Assembly: GCF_000520975.1 (NCBI RefSeq)
Contig: NZ_JACB01000065.1
Location: 1 to 49,535 of the forward strand
Source: Aquimarina megaterium XH134
Lineage (GTDB): Bacteria; Bacteroidota; Bacteroidia; Flavobacteriales; Flavobacteriaceae
Length of the DNA: 49,535 nucleotides
Direction of reading: 5' to 3'
Made by a program: the position numbers and the translations under genes. Of the stretch, positions 25,132 to 32,353 are shown one piece after another. Positions within the stretch are counted from its first letter, which is position 1. Every line of letters starts with the position of its first letter. Below the pieces are notes generated by a model. It was not told the DNA's origin, made no database searches, and saw only the letters and a list, made by a program, of their open reading frames with translations.

Positions 25132-26022
25132 TTACCAACAGACGACGTTTGAGCAATTTTTTTTATCCATTTTATCGTCATCCCTAAATGAATTTCGGTT
25201 TCCATCCAATTGCTCTAAAATACGGACAGCTTCCTTGGCTAATTCTTGTACTCCTGTTTTTTCAACAATATCCGAAATTTCCTTTGATTTCAGATCCAAA
25301 AACTTATCTAGTTGTTCTTCTGAATAACCAAGCTTTCTCATCATATCTAGATCTCCTATCCCTTTATCAATGAGTTCTTTCAGTTTTTGATTTGCCAATA
25401 ATGCCATTTTAACCCTTGCTCTTGGACCATAAAGACCTCGAATACCTTTTTGTAATTTATCTCTTACTATTGCGCCTTGAATAGAATCAACGATTAACTC
25501 GATTGCAACAGTAATTACAAGAGCTGCAGCCGCTCCTCCAGCAAAAGCTTTGAATCTAATCCATTTTGGAAACCTTAGTTTTTTGATAGCTACTCTTTCC
25601 AAGTTTTGAGCTCCCTGGTATTCGATATCTTTCCCAACTCTTTTTATAATTGTTCCTCCTATTATTTCTCCACCTCCTTTTATAGGAATTCTATCTAGAT
25701 TTTTTGCCATTCTTACTAAAAGTGCAGTACTTACAAAGTTTTGGACAGCCAAAAAAGCGAAAAATTCGGCTAAATATTCTATTACTTCAAGAACAACGCC
25801 ATCACCTAATTTTATTATTTTAGGTTTTAGTCTAGGGTCAGATGGATCAATATTCAAATCTAAAAGCATATCTCTAGCCTTCCCATGAAACTCATCTAAA
25901 GAATCTTGTATACTATCTGCTATCAAAGTTAAATCTACTAAAAACACTCCTATATCGCTAGACAATTGATCCAATCTTCTAGCCCTATTCTTATTATCTG
26001 GATACAAGTCTATTAACCCCAT
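25132..26022 (-). CDS. Unknown protein A of a paralogous pair (YPDNKNR motif, two hydrophobic segments)
   Basis: 296 aa, not recognised. It starts MGLIDLYPDNKNRARRLDQL, with the same motif as protein B but only five residues from the N-terminus. Helices at about 20-50 precede a hydrophobic segment (VIEYLAEFFAFLAVQNFVSTALLV, about 79-102) and a second Gly/Ala-rich one (FAGGAAAALVITVAIELIV, about 161-179). This leads into QGAIVRDKLQKGIRGLYGPRARVKM, corresponding to the RSKLREYI...PVR block of protein B. The C-terminus is helical and ends in the Cys-containing KKNCSNVVCW. It has no signal peptide. It is first in the two-gene operon and located between a glycosyltransferase and the tmRNA-proximal region. 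Confidence 0.6.
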   Translation of the reverse strand: MGLIDLYPDNKNRARRLDQLSSDIGVFLVDLTLIADSIQDSLDEFHGKARDMLLDLNIDPSDPRLKPKIIKLGDGVVLEVIEYLAEFFAFLAVQNFVSTALLVRMAKNLDRIPIKGGGEIIGGTIIKRVGKDIEYQGAQNLERVAIKKLRFPKWIRFKAFAGGAAAALVITVAIELIVDSIQGAIVRDKLQKGIRGLYGPRARVKMALLANQKLKELIDKGIGDLDMMRKLGYSEEQLDKFLDLKSKEISDIVEKTGVQELAKEAVRILEQLDGNRNSFRDDDKMDKKNCSNVVCW

Positions 26023-26284
26023 AATATTTTAATTTTTCTTTTCGTTTTTATGACAATTAAAGTTACTAACATATGTTGTAATTAGGATACGCTAAAACCG
26101 TTGAATTTTTACTTTTAAAATTAGCAGATAAACTCCCAGAGTACTTTATTTCATATAGATATATTTCTAGAGTTTCGATGAGTCTTTAAAAATAATGCCT
26201 TCCAGATGTTCTTTAGACACTCCATTTGATACAAGTTACGAATAGAGAATAGATGAGTAAAAAGACTAATATCTAAAACCAAAA
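26023..26284. other. Upstream region of the YPDNKNR operon
   Basis: AT-rich; presumably holds the minus-strand promoter of the paralogue pair. I see no clear -7 match and no structured element. Confidence 0.3.
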
Positions 26285-26532
26285 ATGAAAGAAAAAAATG
26301 AAAAAATAATAAAAGTAATTCGAGATTTTGATAAAAATTCACAAGTTAGAATTGATGGATCTATACTGTATCTGCAAGAAGTAAAACCATAAGTGATTAA
26401 TGATTTAATTAAGAGAGGTTTTGAGATTGCACTTTATGAGGAAGAAACGCAGGTATTACAAAAAAATGAGAAGGGATAGAATAAAACTATAATAAATGAA
26501 TCGAAATTATGGGATTTTTTATATTTTCATGA
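26285..26532 (+). pseudogene. Probable gene remnant interrupted by an in-frame stop
   Basis: From ATG 26285 the frame encodes 35 residues (MKEKNEKIIKVIRDFDKNSQ ... LYLQEVKP), then TAA at 26390-26392, and continues in the same frame for 46 more codons (VINDLIKRGFEIALYEEETQ ...) to a TGA at 26530. Both halves have protein-like composition, and a single AAA-to-TAA change would explain the stop. No family is recognised; such short Lys-rich proteins are common in mobile or accessory DNA. Alternatively this is non-coding sequence that happens to stay open. Confidence 0.3.
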
Positions 26533-26583
26533 TTGAGTAGAAATTCATAGAAAAAAATTAAAAAATTAAAGTTCAATAAACAA

Positions 26584-26904
26584 ATGAGAAACCTAATTAA
26601 AGTATTAATTCTTCTAATATCCTTATGTGGTTATAGCCAAGAGCAAAAGACGCAAGTAAATGTATCTAAATTTTATAGAGAAGGTGATTTATCGTTCTTA
26701 CATATAGAGAAAGAAAAATACATTGTAATGCAGATGACTCATTTTGAAAATGAAAAAAGTAATGAAAAGGAAATGATACTAAACGGAGTAGAGTATCGAT
26801 TAAAAAAGGTATTTAAAATTAAAAACCTGAATTCAACTTCATCTATTCATTCCTTAGAGTACTGGTCTAGTTTAAATAATGATATTATACTAATGGATAA
26901 GTAG
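26584..26904 (+). CDS. Small secreted protein of unknown function
   Basis: 106 aa. The N-terminus MRNLIKVLILLISLCGYSQE is a clean Sec signal with cleavage around Ser-Gln. The mature part (about 86 aa) alternates strands and charged turns (VNVSKFYREGDLSFLHIEKEK, then an MTHFENEKSNEKE segment) and looks like a small beta-rich secreted protein. I do not recognise it. It lies in the accessory-looking stretch between the YPDNKNR pair and the ssrA-linked repeats. A hairpin at 26981-27004 probably terminates it. Confidence 0.55.
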   Translation: MRNLIKVLILLISLCGYSQEQKTQVNVSKFYREGDLSFLHIEKEKYIVMQMTHFENEKSNEKEMILNGVEYRLKKVFKIKNLNSTSSIHSLEYWSSLNNDIILMDK

Positions 26905-26980
26905 AAAATATATCTGTTCGAATTAAAAAAATAACAATGAAACAATAACTACTTTCCTATTTACTTTCCCGTGAAAAAAG

Positions 26981-27005
26981 AAACCTCTTTAAAAAAGGAG
27001 GTTTT
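26981..27005 (+). terminator. Hairpin downstream of the small secreted protein
   Basis: AAACCTCTTT (26981-26990) pairs with AAGGAGGTTT (26995-27004), 10 bp with one G·T pair and a 4-A loop, ending in TTTT. It separates the preceding gene from the ssrA-proximal repeat array. Confidence 0.55.
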
Positions 27006-27015
27006 ACGTGTTTCT

Positions 27016-27389
27016 ATGAAGTCGGAGAGGGCTGTAGTGATCAGTAAATGTCTCGAAGACATTTGCAGCGAAAGAGCCAGCTGGCGCATTGGGCGAATCC
27101 CCCGGATACACAAAAACCTGCCGTTTGGCAGGTTTGTAGTGGAGTCGGAGAGGGCTGTAGCGATTAGTAAATGTCCTGAGGACATTTGCAGCGAAAGAGC
27201 CAGCTGGCGCATTGGGCGAATCCCCCGGATACACAAAAACCTGCCGTTTGGCAGGTTTGTAGTGGAGTCGGAGAGGGCTGTAGCGATTAGTAAATGTCCT
27301 GAGGACATTTGCAGCGAAAGAGCCAGCTGGCGCATTGGGCGAATCTCCCGGATACACAAAAACCTGCCGTTTGGCAGGTTTGTAGTGGA
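27016..27389. repeat. Three 123-bp tandem repeats downstream of ssrA
   Basis: The phrase GTCGGAG recurs at 27021, 27144, 27267 and 27390: a constant 123-bp period with three almost identical units before the true tmRNA 3' end. Read on the tmRNA strand, each unit contains the last 15 nt around the tmRNA terminus (CTCCGACTCCACTAC), a terminator hairpin (AAACCTGCC/GGCAGGTTT at 27114-27135, 27237-27258 and 27360-27381), a palindrome GCCAGCTGGC and a second hairpin with stem AAATGTC/GACATTT. Because 123 is a multiple of 3, frames stay open across the array on both strands; these are not genes. Confidence 0.9.
27360..27381 (-). terminator. tmRNA terminator
   Basis: AAACCTGCC (27360-27368) pairs with GGCAGGTTT (27373-27381). 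On the minus strand it is followed by TTTTTG, 4 nt after the tmRNA 3' end. Copies exist 123 and 246 bp further on. Confidence 0.8.
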
Positions 27390-27782
27390 GTCGGAGGGAT
27401 TCGAACCCTCGTCCAAACAAGTAATACAATAGCTTTCTACACGTTTAGTTTTTGTTTAATTTTCGTCGATAAGAAAGACCAAAAACCGCCAACCTATCGC
27501 TTATTCTCAATTAAGTTTCGAAATTATATCAAGATCCTATAATTTCTAGGTTTACTTTTACGATACCTCATGATCAATCGCCGTAAACCAAGGCTCTTGA
27601 GAGGTATCCTGCTTGTTCACCTTGTGAACCGAGGCATTATCCTACTATAAATTCAGATTATGCAGCTAGGGCGTAGTTATTCTCGCCGTTTAAAAAAGTG
27701 AAATATGATATTTACGAGCTATATCCCAGCGCTCGACGTGCTTACTACCTTATTAATCTCGCTGTCAAAACCAGTCGACCCC
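27386..27782 (-). ncRNA. ssrA: Transfer-messenger RNA (tmRNA)
   Basis: A one-piece tmRNA of about 397 nt that rescues stalled ribosomes and tags the peptide. The 5' end GGGGUCG pairs with CGACUCC at the 3' end (acceptor stem with one G·U). The T arm GAGGG-TTCGAAT-CCCTC is intact and the 5' part contains the conserved GACUGGUUUUGACAGCGAG. The resume codon GGC starts the tag reading GENNYALAA and a UAA (coding 27687 down to 27658). The discriminator A is followed by CTAC, so the CCA tail is not encoded and must be added by nucleotidyltransferase. The 3' flank is the 123-bp repeat array. Confidence 0.97.
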
Positions 27783-27931
27783 AGTAGTATTTTCCGAAAT
27801 TTGATCATTATATTTCTTTAGAAAACAAAATATGCTCTCAATTTGACCAAAAATACTTTCGGGCAGCAAATATAATCATAATTATCATATCTTTACCCTC
27901 GTTTTTTAGTACAAAATTTATACCAATTCAT

Positions 27932-29140
27932 ATGACTAAGTTCGGTGTCATTAAAGAGCGAAAAAACCCGCCAGATCGTCGTGTTGTTTTTTCGCCAGAT
28001 GGCCTAAAATCAGTAGTGACCAAATTTCCTCAAGCTTCTTTTATTGTTGAACCTTCTCATGTTAGAGTTTTTGATGACTCTGAGTATGAAAAAGCAGGTT
28101 TTGCCGTTTCTGATGACCTGTCAGATTGTGATGTACTGCTTGGTGTAAAAGAAGTGCCTGTTGCTGCTTTATTACCCAACAAAAAATATTTTTTCTTTTC
28201 GCATACGATCAAAAAACAATCGTATAACAGGGATTTACTAAAGGCAATTCTCGAAAAGAATATAGAGCTATATGATCACGAAGTCATTGTGGGTCAGAAT
28301 GGTTTTAGGTTAATAGGATTTGGAAAATACGCTGGGATTGTTGGTGCGTATAATGGATTTAGAGCCTGGGGACTTAAGTTTGATACTTTTACTTTACCTA
28401 AAGCCGAAACACTTAACGATCAAAAAGCATTAGAGTCTGAATTATCGAAAATTAAGTTACCCAATATAAAGATTGTACTTACCGGAAACGGAAAAGTAGG
28501 AGGTGGAGCCAAAGAGATTATCGACGCTATGCATATCAGAGAAGTTGCTGTAGACGAATACCTGAATGCTACGTTTGATGAACCTGTTTATGTTCAAATT
28601 GATGTGTTGGATTATAATAAGCGCAAAGATGGGCGTATCATAGACAAGGGGGATTTTTATAGCAACCCACAAGAGTATGAAGGAGATTTTATGCGATTTG
28701 CAGAAGTGAGTGATATGTATATTGCAGGTCACTTCTTTGGAGACGGAGCACCTTATATTTTTACCAGGGAAGATGCAAAATCCGAAGGTTTTAATATCAA
28801 ATTGGTAGCAGATATTTCATGTGATATCGATGGGCCGGTTGCCTCTACAATTAGATCTTCTACAATTGCAGATCCGATATATGGCTATAATCCACAAACC
28901 GAAACTGAAACCGATGCTACAGATCCAAATGCAATCGGGGTTATGGCTGTTGATAATTTGCCATGCGAATTACCCAAAGATGCCAGTACAGGATTTGGAG
29001 ACATGTTTTTAGAACATGTAATCCCTGCATTTTTTAATGATGATAAAGATGGTATTCTCGAAAGAGCAAGAATGACCAAAGATGGAAAGCTGACTGAAAG
29101 ATATAGTTATCTTCAGGACTATGTAGAAGGTAAAGAATAA
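27932..29140 (+). CDS. Lys1/alanine-dehydrogenase-like NAD(P)-dependent oxidoreductase (saccharopine-dehydrogenase-like)
   Basis: 402 aa. The N-terminus FGVIKERKNPPDRRVVFSPDGL is the hallmark of the AlaDh/PNT N-terminal domain (K-ER...R substrate site). ELYDHEVIV and GAYNGFRAWG follow, and a Rossmann motif IVLTGNGKVGGGAKEIIDAM appears at about 180-200. The layout matches eukaryote-type Lys1 saccharopine dehydrogenases and uncharacterised Bacteroidota homologues, which interconvert saccharopine or related amino/keto acids. Cytoplasmic. The pyrF gene starts 28 bp downstream, suggesting cotranscription though no functional link is obvious. The family is clear; the substrate is uncertain. Confidence 0.75.
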   Translation: MTKFGVIKERKNPPDRRVVFSPDGLKSVVTKFPQASFIVEPSHVRVFDDSEYEKAGFAVSDDLSDCDVLLGVKEVPVAALLPNKKYFFFSHTIKKQSYNRDLLKAILEKNIELYDHEVIVGQNGFRLIGFGKYAGIVGAYNGFRAWGLKFDTFTLPKAETLNDQKALESELSKIKLPNIKIVLTGNGKVGGGAKEIIDAMHIREVAVDEYLNATFDEPVYVQIDVLDYNKRKDGRIIDKGDFYSNPQEYEGDFMRFAEVSDMYIAGHFFGDGAPYIFTREDAKSEGFNIKLVADISCDIDGPVASTIRSSTIADPIYGYNPQTETETDATDPNAIGVMAVDNLPCELPKDASTGFGDMFLEHVIPAFFNDDKDGILERARMTKDGKLTERYSYLQDYVEGKE

Positions 29141-29168
29141 TGTTAATCAATAGATCAATACAATTAAT

Positions 29169-29981
29169 ATGACAACTCAGGAACTGGTTGCTCAAATACA
29201 TGCAAAACAATCATTTTTATGTATAGGATTAGATGTGGATTTAAATAAAATCCCTAAGCACCTATTAAATGAAGAAGATCCTATTTTTGAGTTTAATAAA
29301 GCTATTATAGACGCCACGCACCATCTTGCCGTTGCCTATAAGCCTAATACTGCTTTTTATGAAGCATACGGTATCAAAGGGTGGAAATCTCTCGAAAAAA
29401 CAATTATCTATCTAAATACAAATTATCCCGAGGTTTTTACGATTGCAGATGCCAAACGAGGAGATATTGGTAACACAAGTACAATGTATGCCAAAGCTTT
29501 TTTTGAAGACTTAGAATTTGATTCTGTAACCGTAGCCCCTTATATGGGTAAAGATTCTGTAGAACCTTTTTTAGCTTTCGAGAATAAACATACGATTTTA
29601 CTGGCATTGACATCTAACCAGGGCGCTTTTGATTTTCAGACAAAAAATGTAGAGGGAAAAGAGCTGTACAAGCAGGTGTTAGAAGTTTCTAAATCATATA
29701 AAAACTCTGAAAACTTAATGTATGTGGTTGGTGCAACCAAAGCGGAATTTATTGGGGAAATTAGAAAAATTATACCAGATAGTTTTCTTTTGGTTCCCGG
29801 TGTAGGCGCACAAGGTGGAAATTTACAAGAAGTATGTACATACGGATTGAATGATCAAGTAGGACTGTTAATCAACTCTTCTAGAGGCATTATATATGCT
29901 TCAGATGGAATTGATTATGCCAAAGCGGCAGCAGAAAAAGCACTTGAACTTCAAAAACAAATGGAAAATATCCTGAAATAA
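29169..29981 (+). CDS. pyrF: Orotidine 5'-phosphate decarboxylase
   Basis: 270 aa, group of longer PyrF enzymes. The active-site tetrad region is DAKRGDIGN (Asp94-Lys96-Asp99), with FLCIGLDVD at the N-terminus (substrate Asp), FYKPN-like VAYKPNTAFYEAYG and the phosphate-binding VPGVGAQGGN plus INSSRGIIYAS near the end. It makes UMP from OMP, the last step of de novo pyrimidine synthesis. It is probably cotranscribed with the upstream dehydrogenase and ends at a strong hairpin (29986-30020). Confidence 0.95.
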   Translation: MTTQELVAQIHAKQSFLCIGLDVDLNKIPKHLLNEEDPIFEFNKAIIDATHHLAVAYKPNTAFYEAYGIKGWKSLEKTIIYLNTNYPEVFTIADAKRGDIGNTSTMYAKAFFEDLEFDSVTVAPYMGKDSVEPFLAFENKHTILLALTSNQGAFDFQTKNVEGKELYKQVLEVSKSYKNSENLMYVVGATKAEFIGEIRKIIPDSFLLVPGVGAQGGNLQEVCTYGLNDQVGLLINSSRGIIYASDGIDYAKAAAEKALELQKQMENILK

Positions 29982-29985
29982 TAAA

Positions 29986-30020
29986 AAAGGAACAAGAATA
30001 GCGTATACTCTTGTTCCTTT
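29986..30020. terminator. Terminator after pyrF (and facing the small membrane-protein gene)
   Basis: AAAGGAACAAGA (29986-29997) and TCTTGTTCCTTT (30009-30020) form a perfect 12-bp stem with an 11-nt loop. A-tracts upstream and T-tract downstream make it usable for both converging units. Confidence 0.8.
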
Positions 30021-30034
30021 CCAAAAGGATAGAA

Positions 30035-30151
30035 TTAACGTCTATTGGCGTTAAAAACATGTTTTGCATACCCGTAAAGTCCGTATGCAATAAAAATAAC
30101 GAAAAATGCCATTATACCATAAATGATAACATTTAGTAATATTGAACTCAT
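30035..30151 (-). CDS. 38-aa single-pass membrane miniprotein
   Basis: ATG at 30151 to TAA at 30035: MSSILLNVIIYGIMAFFVIF then IAYGLYGYAKHVFNANRR. A continuous hydrophobic helix (about 5-25) is followed by a Gly/Tyr turn and a basic C-terminus, which by the positive-inside rule would face the cytoplasm. I do not recognise it; size and layout resemble small subunits of respiratory complexes or small stress proteins. It sits between the pyrF terminator and the BtuF-like gene as a solo minus-strand unit. The clear TM helix, basic tail and placement just before a terminator support coding, but chance is possible for so short a frame. Confidence 0.55.
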   Translation of the reverse strand: MSSILLNVIIYGIMAFFVIFIAYGLYGYAKHVFNANRR

Positions 30152-30291
30152 AGCCCCAAAATTTTAATATTAATATCTTCTAATATAAGGAGATAATTTC
30201 TAAAATCCTATTTTTAAGTATCTAATTATTAAGTATTTATGATTTTTTTTATAATTTTTAAGAATTCATAAAATGTAACACGACCAGGGAT

Positions 30292-31077
30292 ATGATATGT
30301 ACAGATCAATTAGGTAGGAAAATCGAATTTCTAAAATCTCCAAAGCGTATTGTTTCTTTAGTACCTTCACAAACCGAGTTATTAGTTTCGTTAGGAGTAT
30401 CAGATCATATTGTAGGGGTTACCAAATTTTGCGTTCACCCAAAAACGATAAGAAGTCAAAAAGCTATTGTAGGAGGTACTAAGAAAGTCAATTACGAAAA
30501 AATTAAAAAGCTAAATCCTGATATCATTCTTTGTAATAAGGAAGAAAACACAAGAGAAATAGTAGAATATCTTGAAAAAGAATATCCGGTACATGTCTCA
30601 GATATTTTTTCTATATCAGAAGCTTTGGAAATGATTAAGCAATATGGGGATATTTTTGACAAAAAAGAGGAAGCAAATACACTGATATCTAAAATAAGGT
30701 TAGAAAAAGAATCTTTTGATAATTTTGTATCTGGGATGCCTCAAAAACGAGTAGCCTATTTTATATGGAAAGACCCCTGGATGGTAACCGGTAAAAACAC
30801 ATTTGTAGATCATCTGCTAAAAGTAAATGGTTTTGTAAATGTTTTTGGCGATAAAGATCGTTATCCAGAAATCCCAAAAGAGGAACTTAGAACAATACAA
30901 GATTTAGACTTGATCATGTTATCCTCAGAGCCATATCCTTTTTCAAAAAAGCATATCGATGAATTGAAAAATACAACCACTGCAAAGATTATTTTGGTTG
31001 ATGGAGAATATTTCTCATGGTATGGGTCTCGACTTGCAGAAGCTTTTACATATTTTAGAACACTTCATGAAGTATAG
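30292..31077 (+). CDS. BtuF-like helical-backbone substrate-binding protein without signal peptide
   Basis: 261 aa, periplasmic-binding-protein class III: KRIVSLVPSQTELLVSLGVSDHIVGVTKFC, then NYEKIKKLNPDIILCNKEENT, a backbone helix, and AYFIWKDPWMVTGKNTFVDHLL ... DLIMLSSEPYPF ... DGEYFSWYGSRLAEAFTY. These are the motifs of cobalamin/metal-chelate binding proteins. The protein starts MICTDQLGRKIEFL with no signal sequence, and no ABC permease or ATPase is adjacent. It may therefore be cytoplasmic with a role in cobalamin handling; the window also encodes a B12-dependent mutase. No upstream in-frame start that would add a signal is visible. Confidence 0.72.
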   Translation: MICTDQLGRKIEFLKSPKRIVSLVPSQTELLVSLGVSDHIVGVTKFCVHPKTIRSQKAIVGGTKKVNYEKIKKLNPDIILCNKEENTREIVEYLEKEYPVHVSDIFSISEALEMIKQYGDIFDKKEEANTLISKIRLEKESFDNFVSGMPQKRVAYFIWKDPWMVTGKNTFVDHLLKVNGFVNVFGDKDRYPEIPKEELRTIQDLDLIMLSSEPYPFSKKHIDELKNTTTAKIILVDGEYFSWYGSRLAEAFTYFRTLHEV

Positions 31078-31195
31078 AAAATTTTGTACATGACAACTAT
31101 TTCTATACCATGCATGAAGTGTATTGGTATGAAATTAGCCCATACTTTATGTTTAAAAAACAGTACTAAACGGTCTTAGGAGTGTCAAATATTCA

Positions 31196-31372
31196 TCAGG
31201 AAGATTGCCCTTCAATTTCTTTTATTTGAATTAAAATTTTATCAGCTTTTTGATGAAGCTGATCACTTTTGTTTTTATCTGTAAGTGCTAATTTATAAGC
31301 GCTTTTCATTAATTTACAGTAGGTGTGCTGCAGTTTTTGCAATTCAGTTTTGTTCTTTAACCAGGCAAACAT
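31196..31372 (-). CDS. Lacal_2735-family small protein
   Basis: 58 aa, ATG 31372 to TGA 31196: MFAWLKNKTELQKLQHTYCK, then LMKSAYKLALTDKNKSDQL and HQKADKILIQIKEIEGQSS. The M-F-x-x-K-K/N-K-[ST]-E-x-x-x-L-Q start, followed by a charged helical hairpin ending in I-x-x-I-E, fits the short Lacal_2735-type family common in Flavobacteriia, whose function is unknown. It is cytoplasmic and coiled-coil-like. It lies between the BtuF-like and DUF4197 genes as a solo unit. The family was recognised from memory of the pattern, not by search. Confidence 0.65.
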   Translation of the reverse strand: MFAWLKNKTELQKLQHTYCKLMKSAYKLALTDKNKSDQLHQKADKILIQIKEIEGQSS

Positions 31373-31467
31373 TTTTCTTCTCTTACATTAATAATGCAAA
31401 GATACTGGATAATAAAAGGGAGGTTTCTTAAGAATCAGTTAAGGTAGTCTAAAATTGTGATAAATAT

Positions 31468-31504
31468 AAGCAAGTCTCTTAATCAATAATTAAGAGACTT
31501 GCTT
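31468..31504 (-). terminator. Terminator of DUF4197 gene
   Basis: AAGCAAGTCTCTTAAT (31468-31483) and its perfect complement (31489-31504) form a 16-bp stem with a 5-nt loop, 7 bp past the stop of the minus-strand gene. Confidence 0.8.
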
Positions 31505-31510
31505 AGGCTT

Positions 31511-32224
31511 TTATCGATCTTGCAAGGCAAATACCCGTCGCAATAAGTCTGTTGTTCTCGAACTAAGCTTAGTTCGGATTTCTTGCTCTTCTACAGCAAT
31601 CATTGCATACACTCCTTTAAGAGCTTCACCAGTTACATAATCGGTGAGATCTGGGTTAACATTGTTTGTAAGAGGTATAGCATTGTATTTTGTGATGATA
31701 TTAGACCAAATTTTGTCTGCACCTACTTTAGAAAACGATTTATTGATTACGGGATTAAACTTTTGATATAGTTGACTACGAGTCTTATTCTCAAGATATT
31801 GAGTAGCTGCTCTGTTATTACCTAACAGTATTTGTTTGGCATCATTAAACGTTATTTGTTTTACAGCACCTACAAATATAGGTGTTGCTTCTTTTACAGC
31901 ATCTTCTGCAGCACGATTAATTGCTTTTAATCCTTCGTCTGCGAGTTTGCCTAATCCTATGTCTCTTAATGTTTTATCCACTTTTTGTAATTCTTGCGGA
32001 AGAAGAATCTTAACAAGTTGATTTCTATAAAAACCATCTTTTTGGGTAAGTTTTGTGACTTGCTTATCTATGCCATTATCTAAAGCTTCTCTTAACCCAT
32101 TAGAGATGTCAATATTGCTCAACCCAAAACCTCCGGTAGTCTGCGGAAGGTTATTTACAACTTGTTGTAACTCTGCACAACTTGATAATAAAAAGATAGC
32201 GAGTATACTAAAAATTTGTTTCAT
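31511..32224 (-). CDS. DUF4197-family lipoprotein
   Basis: 237 aa. The signal MKQIFSILAIFLLSSC places the lipid anchor at Cys16. The mature protein matches the DUF4197 pattern: LSNIDISNGLREALDNGIDKQV near the N-terminus, then KILLPQELQKVDKTLRDIGLGKLADEG, FNDAKQILLGNNRAATQYLENKT and the terminal LTDYVTGEALKGVYAMIAVEE. The family is mostly helical, periplasm-facing and of unknown function; many Bacteroidota and Proteobacteria carry one copy. It is monocistronic with its own terminator. Confidence 0.85.
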   Translation of the reverse strand: MKQIFSILAIFLLSSCAELQQVVNNLPQTTGGFGLSNIDISNGLREALDNGIDKQVTKLTQKDGFYRNQLVKILLPQELQKVDKTLRDIGLGKLADEGLKAINRAAEDAVKEATPIFVGAVKQITFNDAKQILLGNNRAATQYLENKTRSQLYQKFNPVINKSFSKVGADKIWSNIITKYNAIPLTNNVNPDLTDYVTGEALKGVYAMIAVEEQEIRTKLSSRTTDLLRRVFALQDR

Positions 32225-32353
32225 GATTTCTTATTAGATTTGAGATTGTGATTATAACTATATTAAATACGCCAGTAAGATAAAATTGATATTGAATCAT
32301 AATTACGTATTGCGAATTTTACCTGATCTTTAAAAATTAATAAATGTAGCCAG

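Noticed and set aside
27021..27389. CRISPR-like array
   Set aside because: The 123-bp units are contiguous and nearly identical throughout; there are no short repeats separated by unique spacers and no cas genes.
26961..27432. Three long open frames on both strands across the 123-bp repeats, encoding 41-residue periodic peptides
   Set aside because: They arise because the repeat length is a multiple of three and lacks stops; the DNA is explained by tmRNA-derived repeats and hairpins, and they run into ssrA.
31099..31135. Imperfect hairpin after the BtuF-like gene as a terminator
   Set aside because: The stem is bulged with a long loop and no T-run follows, so support is too weak.
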